A stretch of DNA of 64,000 nt from positions 17,407,501 to 17,471,500 of the forward strand of contig NC_088347.1 of the NCBI RefSeq assembly GCF_036884655.1, in the 5' to 3' direction. The translations under genes were made by a program, and so were the position numbers. Under the pieces are notes generated by a model, which saw only the letters and a program-made list of their open reading frames with translations, ran no database searches and was not told where the DNA came from. Positions 10,078 through 25,642 of this stretch are shown here, piece after piece. The stretch comes from Musa acuminata AAA Group (Eukaryota; Streptophyta; Magnoliopsida; Zingiberales; Musaceae). Position 1 is the first letter of the stretch, and each line of letters begins with the position of its first letter.

Positions 10078-12059
10078 AGATATCCCAATCTAAGCTTAAG
10101 CATTCATGGTGTTCTTCGGCATCACTATCAACACCATCTCTTGAGATGAACTCGAGCTTACCGTAAATAAGATCCACAGGAGCTTTTCCACCATTAGATA
10201 TCAGAATTCAAGGAGCCGAGTGAAGGTAAGATATGGTGGACCTGACCCATTTCTATCACTCTCCTTTATGTAGGTGATGCATGCACACAACGCGTTTGTC
10301 ATCGCGAAGGCTGTCGATGCGATGTTGACTTGGTAGCCTAAAATGGTACGGCCTCAAACAGGTCCCTCGTGAACGGAGCACATCACACTTTGTAAACATG
10401 GAGACACTGCGCTTCTTATCTCCATCCCTCCATTTTAGCCTTCTTGCTTTTAGTTGCCGATGTGATCGATGGCTTTGAGGAAACACCAGCACAAGGAAGG
10501 TCTTGCCCACTTGTTATGGGCGTGGCAGGGTTGCACTTTGTCTTCTTGGTCAGTGGATGGATAATATCTAGTTTCCAGGGCCACCATCATCGAGTGCTGC
10601 TTTGGATCCATGGCAATATCCTGCAGATAGACACAAGAAAGGATAGATATACTGAGTGTTTCTGTTGGACTCCACAACTAGTGGGTAGAATAGCTTGTTG
10701 CCCTTTTCCCAGATCTGGTGCGGCTTCAGTATCCGGAAAGGATCGGGTGGCATTGCAGTGCCAGGACACGAGAGCTCTCCTTCATGTCTTGATAAGACCA
10801 ACGGGGCATTTCCTCCTCCTCTCTCTGTGTGGTTGGGCTGGACTTTTGTGCATGATTGGCCCAAGATTGGTGCTGCCACACTGGGCTTAATTTCTGTTTG
10901 ATGAAATGGCCGCTTACAGCTGTTTGATGAAATGTCTCTTTTTTCTTTTCTTTGCGTCTTTTCACCTGCTCCTGTCTCTTCTTTTTCTTCTTAGCCCATC
11001 GCTTTGGCTTCTGAGATGATCCTACGGGAGCCAAAAGCGATACATTTTTGGTGACGTGAAGCCTCTGGTGGTAACTCAAACAACAACAAACAACCCACCA
11101 AAATCACATCGTCAAGTCGAACCTTTTCTTCTTTTAGTCATTGAGAACGTAAGGCAGAATGGTGTAGGCAATGCAGCCGAACTGTGCTTGCATATTTTTC
11201 CTCAATTGAACCAGTTGCAGGAGTCAAGTCGTCGGACCACATTGGCAGAAGAGTCCAAGATAGAGCTGGAGTTTCTTCGGAAGCAGACGTCGTTTGAAAG
11301 AGAGGAGCCACCAGTTTTGTCGATGTTGATTTCGATTCTTCTCTGTTCATCAAGAAAGATAGTTGTAGTTGCCTATGTGGTCCTCGTCACTCACCACCTG
11401 CACCATTATTGTTGCAAGATGATTAAGGCACTCCTCTCTATCTTCCTCAACCTTGTACGTGCATGTCTCGAGCTACCACCTTATGAAGCATTTATGCAAA
11501 CACCTCGTCGGCATTCTGGGCTGCCAGAAGGCGAGCCTACCAGTGCTCAAGAGGCTCATCTGCCGCCGAACACGAAATAGGAAGCAGGGCGAGTCGTCAT
11601 CTGACACACACGCACGCACACGAGCCAACAAGAATCTAACAAAAGTCAAAATAAGATGCGTCAACTTACGCTGGCAGATGGATTATTTCTACAGTCATCG
11701 TGTAAGGCTTTGTGTGAGGAGCGCATGGAGTGGTTTGGCTTTGGCCCAAAGGCTCCGGACTCAACCAAGACTCCACATGTGGTGGCTGCACCGGCACCGC
11801 CCAGAGACAACAAATCCTCATTAGATGGCCGCTTCGCTGCTCTCGATCCGTTCGACACCCCACTCATCACCCATGGAAGCTTTGTCTTGTGCATGCCATG
11901 GAGACAGCGGCAGCAGCAGCAGCGCCACCACGACTCCCCAACTGCAACATTCTCGCTCCTGCTAACCTTCTTCTCTTCCCCTGTCGCTATGACTAGCCTT
12001 GCATGCCTGCCTCGGTCACCCTCCGACACCGTCCACATCTTGTCCCCACCGATCTCCTT

Positions 12060-12065
12060 TATAAA
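12060..12065 (+). promoter_or_regulatory. TATA box of the ALP1-like gene
   Basis: TATAAA in the context CCTTTATAAACC, followed by a pyrimidine-rich leader. The ATG lies about 140 bp downstream, a normal plant 5'-UTR distance. Confidence 0.55.
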
Positions 12066-12206
12066 CCTCCTCTCCTCTGGAGATTGAGAACCTGCCTGTC
12101 TCCGTGTCTTCTTCCTCCTAATTCAATCGCTTTGGAGTTCGCTGATCTTTTCTGGACCCTGTCGGCTTACCGCTTGAATCGAGTTCTCGGTGGTGGAGGC
12201 GTGAAC

Positions 12207-15200
12207 ATGGGGCCTGTTCGAGGGTTCAGGAGGAGGAAGAGGGCCGCGAAGGACGCGGCGGCCGCAGGGCAGGAAGGTGGAGACTGGTGGGTTGACTTCT
12301 CGAGAAGGATTACGGGTTCCTCTCTTTCTCCCCTCTCCTTCATCTTTATGCTCACTTCTATTTCATGGAATCAGTGGGTTTAGTGGGAGTATGATCACAG
12401 TCGATGGCAGTCATGTCTTGTTAGATTGGGTTTCTTGTGTGCTTTTTGGTAATGGCATTTGGGCCTTAATTAGAATCTCGATTCTCTTATAATCATCACT
12501 TATGCATCGATATCATCTTGGTTAGAATTAATACAGGTTATCATCTAGTATGCAAAGCTTGATTGGGGATGTTGGATGTTCACCAGATTGTACTTTTATT
12601 TCTCGGTGATGTCGACGACTCTTAAGATAAATCATGCATCAAAGCATTCCATGTTGTAATTGGTTGAAGCACATCGATAGTGGTTTCATCTCTTTACTTC
12701 GCTTCTCTTAATGATGTTTGGTGCAATCAAATAGGGGATGCCCTTATAGTGTTGTTATTCATGCTTTAATTTCCAGAGATCTTAATGTAGTAAATGATAA
12801 TGCTCGAAATGACATCTCAAATCTTAGAGGTGAATGTTCATTGTTAACTGATAAAAAAACTGGGAATATCTTAATTTGTTATTTGCGTTGCTACAAAATA
12901 TAAATTGGATTGTAATGTTTTGAACTTTGTCACTGTCACTCAATTTTACAGATCTGTGGATCATGAAGAATTTGGTTTGGAGTTACTTATATTTATGGAC
13001 TTGGAGAAATCCTTACAAGTATGAGACCAAGTAACTGTAAATGAAGATAAAAGAGACCCAAACAAAATTTGGTCTAAAGTTCAAGAACGAGTAGTGTACG
13101 GAAAAAAAGAAGAAGAAGAAGAAGAAAAATTGTGAATGATCTCTTTTGATAACTTACAATCATGCCACATTATATCAAGAAAAACTAAACTTAGAAGTAT
13201 AACAATGAAAACAATGTGTATGGGTCTCAATAAATTCACCAAGAAAGTCCTTGAATAGACAGTTGACAAGGGCTTGCAAACACTGGTACCTCGAGGTCAC
13301 AAACTGGATGCTACGGTCAGAGTATCATGGAGTGTTTATTGTGTGTTGTGCTGTCAACAAGCATCAAGGGGTGGCATTCCTCTAAGTTCCTGAAACATGA
13401 AGTTTACAATTAGCAATGGTCGTTACTGAAATCGTAGGCCCTCAAATATAGCAGGAAGATTATTTGAATTAACCTATCGGGCTGTCTGTTTAATAATTAA
13501 TACTTCAAGGTTTTATGTCATACCACATGGTCTTTTCTGTATCGCCACACACTTTTCATTTCTTTTCAATGCCAACATTACACTCGAATGCAAGAAAATA
13601 CATAATATTTTCATATTATCAATTTTTTTGTATAAACTTCTAAACATTGAGATAGTACCAGTAACTAAACTCTGACTTCCTTTAGTGATCAATAATTGCA
13701 TCCTAGTTAGACTGATGAGCACCAAACAAAGACTTTGGCAGTGGATTCTTGATTAAGCAAAATGATGGTAATTTAGTTGATGCATCCATCCGGACATCAA
13801 TGCATTCTTCACAACAGTCTGATTGAGATGAAGTTCGGGCAGCTTATTTAAGCCTTGTTTCTGAAAAAAATGAAAAAAATACTAATGGAGAACAGTTACC
13901 GTAAAAGCTCTGTTGGTTTTTGGTGGATTTTTTATTGTACTCCTTTGTGGAGTTTGTGTTGCATATTAATGGTCCTCTTTCTCTTATAAGTGGAGAGTAA
14001 ATGGAAAATGAATTCTTAAAGAATGTTTCATGATGCTATAAAAGGTGTTGGTATTATCTTATAGCGACTAGCAACCTAACACGAAGCAACCTAAAATTTT
14101 TCTTATGGAAAGGTGATGCCACCCAAACCATGCTCCTCATCCATGAAGCATTTAGAGCCTAAAAGGATTTCATGAAGGTGGTTGGTGAGAATTGAGTTTT
14201 TTACTTTTTTTCAATGTCATATCTTTGTCTATATTTGATGTGTTTAACCTGGTCTGTCTAGGATGAACTAAAATATAGTGAAGAGTTGACATACTGAGTG
14301 TTCACATTTGCCAAGGGTTGTCTTTCCAATAGAAGTAATCTCTATGGTGACCTGTAGAAGCAGACTAAACCTGTAGATAATCATGGAAAGATGAAATTTT
14401 TCAGCAACATATGCTGTTGTTGAAGTAGGAAATTAAACATGCCAGCTTATCGGTGAGAAACATCCATGTGATAAGCAAGATATACATTGAATAATTTAGT
14501 TCCACAGGAGACCAATTAGTAAACAGTTGAATGATCTCACATTTTTTTCGATCTAGACATGGATTTTTTCTCCAATTTGCCTAAAATGCTGCATATTTTG
14601 TTTTGTTGGAAGATTGCTCAACTGTATTTTCTTGATTCCCTTTTTCTGTCTTTGGGGTAAGGTTGTTTATTTGTCATAAACATTTTAATTGGTAGTTGGT
14701 AGTTGACTGATAGCCATATGATCCAGTTGGTTGTTTTCGAAGGTCGTAGGCAGTGAGTCTTGTAGGTGAACTCTAAATATTCCCTATGCAGTATCATTGT
14801 ACAGCTTCATTAAGGAAATAATTAGTTTTTACTTACCAGAAATAATTCTCATTGTTATGTTCCAGTGATTACTTACTACTCTATATTAGATTCCTCAGAC
14901 ACTGTATATGGCAGTGTCACTTATCTGAAAGTTTCAAGCGAATGAAATTTTTGATATTACAAGCATCCAAAATTTGTCTGATTTCATAAGTACAAGTAGC
15001 AAGCATTCTATATTTTTCTTGTTTTATATGTTTCCCTTCCCAGTGAACAGAACCTCCTGTTAATGCATCTGCATATCCCATAGTAATCACAAATCTTGAT
15101 CACTGGAAACTAGGGTCAAATTCATTTTTTTTTTGGTTTTCAAGCTATTATCTGCACATACAACTCTACAGTTTACTTTTAGAACAGATTGCTAAAGAAT

Positions 15201-15691
15201 AAAAGTTTTAAGAACTGTACTGCAATAAGGAAAATAATAAAGAGTCAATGTCCTACTCGTAAGAGTCTTTATCATTAAACTTACTTCCATCTAGAAATTT
15301 GCGATTTACCATTTGCATGCAACTCTTGCTCGTCCTAAAGGGGGAATGAGTCAGATCCTGCAGAAGGTACACATTGCTACTTATGCAACTCTGAAGAGGC
15401 AACGTTCCTAGAAATAAATGACCAAATTATTGAGATTACCTTTCAACGATAGATTTCAACATAGATGGGAGTGTCCGTTGCAGAACTTCTGCAGTAGCAA
15501 GTAAGATCTATATATTTATTCATATTTCAGATTCAACATATGGGATTAAACTGAAGTAGAGCTTTTGTGTTTCTTCAATTGCACTACAGAACTACTCAGT
15601 CCATAAGATTTACTGAACACATGATCCAATTGACATGCTCCAATAAACCAGGCAATCAGACAATTGGGAGTCCCGACCGTTTGTGTGTGTA

Positions 15692-15738
<47 letters not shown>

Positions 15739-17177
15739 TCACTGTGAAAAAAGGATAAGTATCCTCATTTATGTTCCTTATTGTTGATACTCCTCTCACT
15801 CTAATAAAAATGCCTTTGAACTTTAGTTGTCAAAGGATATAAAATTCAGGTTTATATTTCTATACAAAACATGAATATTTCAGTTGATCGAAAGTTTTGG
15901 TATGAGAAATACAAGGAAATAGTTAAATATAATTTGCTAAAGGTCATTTTTTGTCTAAATCTTGTTCTTGGTCTTCATATATCATCCCCATTTCATGATA
16001 ATGTTCCTTTCCAATGCAATGCATGGACATGTCTGTTGTGATGAATTTATAAGAAGCAGCTTTAGTATTATATAATTCTCATGTGAAAATCATGAAACAT
16101 TCTTCATGTGTGCTTCCATTCTTGGTGCTCTCAGGACACTTGTCTTTACCTGAAGAACCGAGAAAGTTTGAGTCAGTTTTCAAGATATCAAGGACGACAT
16201 TCAACTACATATGTGCATTGGTCAGGGATGACATGATGTCAAAAACTTCACATTTAGCTTTTGCAGATGGCAAAATCCTATCTGTAGAAGATCAAGTTGC
16301 TGTTGCTCTGAGAAGATTAAGCTCCGGTGAGTCACTCTTGAATATTGGAGTATCATTCGGGGTGAACCAGTCAACTGTCTCCCAGGTGACCTGGCGCTTT
16401 GTGGAAGCTATGGAAGAGAGGGGCATCCACCATCTCAAATGGCCGACCACTCAAGAGATGGAAGATATTAAGTGCAAGTTCGAAAAGATCCGAGGGTTTC
16501 CAAATTGTTGTGGTGTCATTGGGACTACCCATATTATGATGTGCCTATCTTCAGCGGACACTTCTAATGTTATATGGGTTGATCATGAGAAGAAACACAG
16601 CATGTTGTTGCAGGCTATTGTTGACCATCAGATGAGGTTCCGAGATGTAGCCACTGGGTGGCCTGGGAGCATGAATGAGTTATCGGTGTTACGCAGCTCA
16701 GGCTTCTTTAAAATGTGCGAAAAGGGTACAAGGCTGGATGGAGAAGAAATGGAGCTGGCTGAAGGTTTTCAAGTGAGAGAGTACATCATTGGAGACTCAG
16801 GTTTCCCTCTTCTTCCATGGCTTCTCACTCCCTACCAAGGGAAGGATCTTTCAGATGCCAAAACTGAGTTCAATAAAAGGCTTTCTGCAACCGTGGCGGT
16901 GGCACAGAGTGCATTGGCAAAACTGAAAGATATGTGGAAGATCATTGGTGGGGAGATGTGGAGACCCGATAAGCACAGACTGCCAAGAATAATCCTTGTC
17001 TGCTGCTTGCTGCACAACATAGTAATAGACTTGGAAGATGAGGTGAGAGATGATGCGCTGTCATCCCACGAGCACGACACGAGTTACAAGCAGCAACTCT
17101 GCAACATTGCAGACAATAATGGAGTCATGCTTCGTGATAAGTTGTCCGCATATCTGTCTGGCAGATTGCCACCTTGA
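12207..17177 (+). CDS. ALP1-like: ALP1-like domesticated PIF/Harbinger transposase
   Basis: Protein of 383 aa from two exons, 12207-12315 and 16135-17177, with a 3819-bp GT-AG intron splitting the Gly codon of RRITG|HLSLPEEP. Exon 1 gives the basic start MGPVRGFRRRKR and GGDWWVDFSRR. Exon 2 gives the conserved KFESVFKISR block, a helix-turn-helix-like stretch (about 100-128, with NQSTVSQVTWRFVE) and the transposase-derived domain (about 160-340, with GDSGFPLLPWLLTPYQGK and LPRIILVCCLLHN). The order matches the Arabidopsis homologue I recall as At3g55350. The three acidic catalytic positions are changed: GVIGTTH (Asp to Gly, residue 166), GWPGSMNE (Asp to Glu, 218) and VAVAQSA (Glu to Gln, 294). 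It is thus a host protein, not an active transposase. In Arabidopsis ALP1 joins Polycomb repressive complex 2; whether this paralogue does is unknown. Confidence 0.92.
12316..16134 (+). other. 3.8-kb intron of the ALP1-like gene
   Basis: Donor GGGTTCC and acceptor CTCTCAG restore the frame. It is AT-rich and contains a GAA tract (about 13108-13125) and a compound TG/TA microsatellite. No nested gene or transposon was recognised. Confidence 0.8.
15681..15737. repeat. Compound (TG)n(TA)n microsatellite
   Basis: A TG run with one interruption passes directly into an AT run, inside the intron of the ALP1-like gene. Confidence 0.95.
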
Positions 17178-17523
17178 AATGAACATTGAACTTCTTTCTT
17201 CCTCAATGATTCTATCATTGGATTTGATGGCTAATTGTGTGTTTGCATTGGCTCCCACTTCCAACTGAAACTTGTGGGATGAGCTAGAGTTGCATTCCCG
17301 ATTTGTAGAGCAACTAGAAGCAGACTGACCTTGATGTTGTAAAAGAGAATGCTGAAAACAAGATCAATTGACAATTGGCAGGGCAGGTCAGTTTTAGCAC
17401 CATTGCTTGGCAAAACCTGATCTAGTGATACTGTGATACAAAAGGATCAAAAGGTTTGTGGAATCCAAATTTATTGCTTGTTTATGGATTACTTGCAATT
17501 TCTGACAGAAGATTTTAAGTTGG

Positions 17524-17529
17524 AATAAA
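17524..17529 (+). terminator. Possible poly(A) signal of the ALP1-like gene
   Basis: AATAAA about 350 bp after the stop codon, the first clear canonical signal downstream on this strand. Plant poly(A) signals are loose, so this is only a candidate. Confidence 0.3.
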
Positions 17530-18820
17530 CACTCCCATAAAAAATACTGTGGGTCTAATACTCTTGATTACATTCCTAAACTTTCTGTGGTAGATTCAAC
17601 TTTTTCTCTGGCAAACCCTTATCTTTCACTTTTTGACTTGATTGATGCCGAATGTGAGTAATTTGTTCATACAATTTTGATCGCTTCTTCTGATTCAATG
17701 ATTTTTTTTTCTGGCTGGTCTCATCGATGTTGAGTGCAAGAACAAAATTAGCCCAAAAAAGACAAAAAGAAAGAGCAAAGAAAAGAAACTGCAAGCTCTC
17801 AAGAAATCTATTCATGCAAAAGGATTCTGCAGAAGCAAGATTTTGGGAGATGCTTTATGTCCATACTTCCATCTTCGCATTCAAATGTCCTGATAAGCAT
17901 ATTCTTTATCAGACAAGTCTTTAACTCCACACTACCTGTCCTTTCCATAATTCTTTATTAGCGTTTCGACAAGTCAACTTGTTCAGTTGCTTTGCTGAGA
18001 TTGCTATCAAGATTGAGCTACTCTTCCTGCAAGATCAGTTTGTCTTTTGTTCCATGGTGTTTGGTGCTGTCTTTTTCATGTAATGCATAAGACAACCTCA
18101 CTGAGTTGGGTAAGCATTTGCAGGTGTTTAGTTTGAACTCTTCTGCTGAACTCTGCGCATAGTCTGATAGCAACTGAAACCAAAAACAAATCAATATACA
18201 AGTCCAGTAGTGGTGTAGAAAATACTCCTATCATCAATTTTATTTGTTGGTCAACTCAAAGCAAACACTGAAACTTGAAGCAAACCACAAGAAATGATAC
18301 TATAGTTGTTGTATACATGTGCAAGCAAATCCTTGAATTTAGTGCTTTTAACTTCCCAAGTAGATCGATGTTGCCTTGATACATCAAGAACCATCTTTGA
18401 TAACTATGCTTAGACATCTTGCAAATCTAACAGCCCACCAGTTTCTTGCTGACTTGCTGCGTCTTCTCCCTGCTTTCGTCCATAGATTCCTAAGTACACA
18501 CATACGCTGCATGTCATATTAACTGCAAGCCAGAGAAGCTGTGTCTACTCCAGCTGTGCCATCTTCTAGAATCAACCTCCGATGTCCACATTCATGGCAT
18601 CCCACAAAAGTCTTGTTGCTTCGTGGAGTAGCATATCCCAAACTGGAAATGGAAATAGCTGCACTTGATGTGCTAAACACTCAAGCAATTGGTGATTATT
18701 CACTGGCATGAGGATTTGTTTCTTTAAGACTGCGTTACGGAAGGCATGACGATAATATGCAGGGGGATGTATTAGATAATGGATCGTCAATCATACATCG
18801 AAGTCAACCCATCCAGAAAT

Positions 18821-18860
18821 GGAAGAAGAAGAAGAAGAAGAAGAAGAAGAAGAAGAAGAA
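18821..18860. repeat. (GAA)n microsatellite
   Basis: About 13 GAA units, then GCA units. Confidence 0.95.
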
Positions 18861-19566
18861 GCAGCAGCATTGACTACGTCTTCCAGCTAAAAGTCAGAAC
18901 CTGTGAGGCCATCGTTGTCATGTTTCTTTCTTGAAGAACAATAATAATAGCACCAATAATGTCGTCACGTTGCACGGATTGAGCCTAAGATATGAAATGT
19001 GAAGAACACACACATGCTGATCTTTGAAGCCCACTGCTGTCTTTTTGGGCAGTTGGCACGAAACCATGATGAAGCTAAAGTAGTGATAACCTTTAATAAA
19101 GGTCGCCGCATTCTGCTGACACTTAGTCGGCATTCTAGAACAGATGGGAATTGACCAAATTGACAGGTGCTCAGTTCCATTCTCCACCACGAAAACTGTG
19201 TACTCGTCATGCTTCATCCAGAACAACTGACTGATGTGGAGTCACACGAAAGCATGTAGAAAAACCAGGCGATGGTGATGCTCTCCACACCTTATCAACA
19301 AAGCTTTTAGTGTGTCTTCTGATCCTCTACTACCCACCTGTTTGGCACTCATCAGTGAGTGACTTGCGAGAAGGAATAATGGCATGTACACAGCAACATC
19401 CCTGTGCAGGTCTGCTGCTGACTTGTTCTGATCACTACTGGGTTTTGTTGCAGAGGATAAGAACAGAACTTGGTTGGATCTGTGTCAGTCTCTAGAACAG
19501 GAAGACCAGACTAATTTTTCTAAGACGGAGCAGCCAATCCCATCATCGTCATCTCTGGCTGCCATT

Positions 19567-19574
19567 TACGTGTC
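19567..19574 (+). promoter_or_regulatory. ABRE-like element upstream of the zinc-finger gene
   Basis: TACGTGTC, an ACGTG-core element of the kind bound by ABA-responsive bZIP factors, about 150 bp before the start codon. A second ACGT core lies near 19628. ABA or stress induction is usual for this zinc-finger class, but only the motif is seen here. Confidence 0.4.
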
Positions 19575-19651
19575 AAGAAGGTTACCCAAAGTCTAGCTTA
19601 TCTAAGCAACCAAGAAACAGCTCGCTTCACGTACCTATCACCAATCAAACA

Positions 19652-19660
19652 CCTATAAGT
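19652..19660 (+). promoter_or_regulatory. TATA box of the zinc-finger gene
   Basis: CCTATAAGTAT about 70 bp before the ATG, with a CCAAT at 19641. This implies a leader of about 40 nt. Confidence 0.55.
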
Positions 19661-19726
19661 ATCAGCCTCCGGTATCTCCTGATCTCATCCATTTGCTTCA
19701 TTCCTTGCTCGGAAACAGCTTCCTAC

Positions 19727-20257
19727 ATGGATGTCTTCAAGGACACGAAGAGATATAGACTGGGAGGAGGAGGAGGAGGAGGAGAGCAGATCGATAGCGT
19801 CAACATGGCCAATGTGCTGATGCTTCTATCTCAAGGAGGAGGAGGAAGTGGTGGCGGGGCGGAAAAGAGAGATCACTCGGGGCGGGTGTTCGAGTGCAAG
19901 ACATGCAACCGGCAGTTCCCATCCTTCCAAGCGCTGGGAGGCCACCGAGCGAGCCACAAGAAGCCGAGGCTGGGCGGCGACGGCCATGGCCAGGCGCAGG
20001 GCGGGGCTGCCAAGCCGAGGGTCCACGAGTGCTCCATCTGCGGGCTCGAGTTCGCCATCGGACAGGCCTTGGGTGGTCATATGAGGCGGCACAGGACCAC
20101 GGCCGAAGGATTCGGGCATGGCCTCACGGAGAAGCCGCCGGGCGACCGCAGAGGGACGCTATTGGACCTGAACCTACCGCCTTTGGAGACTGATCTTAAG
20201 CTTGGTTTAGGATTGGAGATCGTAGATAAGATTCCAATGGTGGGTTGTGGACATTGA
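19727..20257 (+). CDS. ZAT11-like: C2H2 zinc-finger repressor, ZAT11/ZAT12 type
   Basis: Intronless gene for a 176-aa nuclear protein of the plant C1-2i class. An N-terminal L-box-like segment (ANVLMLLS, residues 28-35) is followed by two fingers, each with the plant-specific QALGGH helix: finger 1 at about 55-77 (CKTC...H..SH) and finger 2 at about 100-122 (CSIC...H..RH). A C-terminal EAR repression motif (LDLNLPP, 146-152) leads into [21 protein letters not shown] is close to the ZAT11 tail. Two glycine tracts (13-19 and 37-44) are coded by GGA repeats and look slippage-prone. Family members repress target genes in reactive-oxygen, cold and salt responses (established for the family). The coding region is much more GC-rich than its flanks, common in monocot single-exon genes. 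Confidence 0.95.
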   Translation: MDVFKDTKRYRLGGGGGGGEQIDSVNMANVLMLLSQGGGGSGGGAEKRDHSGRVFECKTCNRQFPSFQALGGHRASHKKPRLGGDGHGQAQGGAAKPRVHECSICGLEFAIGQALGGHMRRHRTTAEGFGHGLTEKPPGDRRGTLLDLNLPPLETDLKLGLGLEIVDKIPMVGCGH

Positions 20258-20652
20258 TCGATCAGGCTTGGTTCTTCTTTTTTGCTCTTCCTCTTCAATT
20301 TGCGACTTAGTTAGTATGCAACAAACACTTGGCACAAACTACGTTCACATTCTATTTATGTTAGGGCAGATTCTTGAGAGAGAGAGGACACACGCACAGG
20401 ACTATGTACAGAATCACACCATGGTATTAATACATTTTGTTTTTTTTTTTGAGTTCTCATCTCGTCGGAAATATTTCTTCTCTCTTGTTTGCATGGATCC
20501 AATAATATTAATACCTGTGCTCTTCTCATCAAAGCCCAAAACCTTAAGGAACTCAGCAGACAACACATTACTAACGCGGTTAGTCAAAACCCAAGAAGGT
20601 TGTTTCTGCCTGCTAAGGATTCGTTCTTCCATGGCAATATTAATCTTCTCTT

Positions 20653-20745
20653 CCACTGCCTTCATCTCATTTATCCAGCAGTTTCCTTCAACGATATGGA
20701 GGCATCCACTGCCTTCATCTCATTTATCCTGCAGTTTCCTTCCAC
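20653..20745 (+). repeat. 53-bp direct repeat, two copies
   Basis: CCACTGCCTTCATCTCATTT starts at 20653 and again at 20706. The copies continue as TATCC(A/T)GCAGTTTCCTTC with one difference. No protein of known type runs through it. Confidence 0.85.
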
Positions 20746-21947
20746 TAGACCCCTCAGGAGACATGGAGGCATCCTATCTGCGATCCATGAGATAGCACTA
20801 CTAGTTACAGAGGTAGGGCATAGTTTTTACCATTAAAAACATTTGTTCTTTCTGGCTGTCCATGACTACCGGAAGCTATAAGGATGAAGGCTCTCAGAGT
20901 CCTCACCCCCATGTTCATATATCAGTAAATCTTTATGATCTGTGGAAGGAAGGCCTCTTGAAGACAAAAATAATAATAATAATAACTTTAAGAAACTACA
21001 AATCTTTTCAGAGTCTCATCCGGAAAAGATTGTGAATTCTGAATTTTCTTTTAGAGTTTCATTGAGAAGAATATTTTAAAACTGGGAAAATTCACGTCAT
21101 TGATGTTCTATATTGATTATTTGTCCTTTTTTCTTTCCTTGTTATTTATTTTTTGTTTGGTTTTCTATAAGATGTGTTTTCAAATATAATACAAAAGGAT
21201 TTTGGAATATTGGATTTAAGACTCATATAAAATCATTCACAGAGGACAAAACACCTTATTTTCAAGAACACGCTTTAAAGCAAATATATTTTAGTTCAAA
21301 GATTATCATGTATTTTTTTTCCTTTGAGAAAAAGATATTTTATGATCTTTGTTATTTCCTTTGAGGATTATTCTTGTTTTCTTTGGATCTTGTATTCCAC
21401 TATGGTCTCTGTCTTCTACTGTGCCTTGTTTTTTGCAGCCTCAAGTCTTATATCTACAATAAATAAATAATAAGTTCTCTTCGTCTTGTATTTAATAAAA
21501 TTAGTGAATAAATAACAACAATGTTTCCCCGCAAGTAAAGGGAACACAAAGTAGTCGATTACATGTGGTGTTCATTCAAAAGGGCATAATGACGAAGAGG
21601 CACACTTTTTATTTACCCAAATGTGGATTATATACAAAGATCAACTTAAAACCAATTTTGATGGAAACAAATTTGATCTCCATGTGGTAGCAAAAGTCAA
21701 CTCAATCACCACTATGCAACTGTCTTAAGAAAATGTCCATATGGTCAACCGACTAGAAAAACGACAATCAATCAACTGTATTCAACTGTCCATGTAGTTT
21801 ACCAATATATGATGGAGCCAACACTTGGATGGAAAGAAATGAAAGGAAATGTATCTACATCCAAAAATAATGATGATAGTCAATGAATCACAACACAACA
21901 TCTAAAGCAACAACCGAATAACATTTAGAAATCTCCATTATAGCAAG

Positions 21948-21948
<1 letters not shown>

Positions 21949-21984
<36 letters not shown>
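21949..21984. repeat. (TA)n microsatellite
   Basis: A pure TA run of about 35 bp in intergenic DNA. Confidence 0.95.
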
Positions 21985-21990
<6 letters not shown>

Positions 21991-22311
21991 CTAAACCATG
22001 AGAGATCCAATATATACATAAAGGAAGACAAAATCTGGCACGTTGATGTGACAGAAAGATGGTAAAGCATTCAATCCAACACTGATTTCAAAAAGACAAT
22101 AGAATAGGAATCGCAAGTTCGCAATCCCAAAGCGAGAAAGAATTGTCGGATTAGTTCACCCGTCTAAGACCCAATGTCAGCGAAAATTATAAGGATTAAA
22201 ATCACAAGCACGCGCCGTGTCTCCATTATAATCATAGCATCACTACCTATGACAAGCAAATTAGTTACGACTACTACACCCAAACCATCCCACACAACCC
22301 CCATCATTCTC

Positions 22312-25642
<3,331 letters not shown>

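Larger units (their letters stand above)
10033..12206. other. Divergent intergenic region between MYB and ALP1-like genes
   Basis: About 2.2 kb separates the minus-strand MYB from the plus-strand ALP1-like gene. It contains several overlapping reading frames on both strands that resemble no protein family and have no coding signature; their length follows from local GC content. It should contain the promoters of both genes. Confidence 0.5.
17178..19726. other. Intergenic region between ALP1-like and zinc-finger genes
   Basis: No gene recognised on either strand. It contains a 40-bp GAA microsatellite (18821-18860) running into GCAGCAGCA, and the promoter of the zinc-finger gene at its right end. 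Confidence 0.5.
20258..22311. other. Intergenic region between zinc-finger and RABE1 genes
   Basis: It holds the 3' flanks of the two convergent genes, a 53-bp tandem repeat and a TA tract, with no recognised gene. The stretch 20950-21500 is AT-rich and low in complexity. Confidence 0.5.

Noticed and set aside
10256..11580. Several overlapping reading frames of 100-174 codons between MYB and ALP1-like
   Set aside because: They lie on both strands in the same interval, match no family and lack codon bias; treated as chance frames in moderate-GC promoter DNA.
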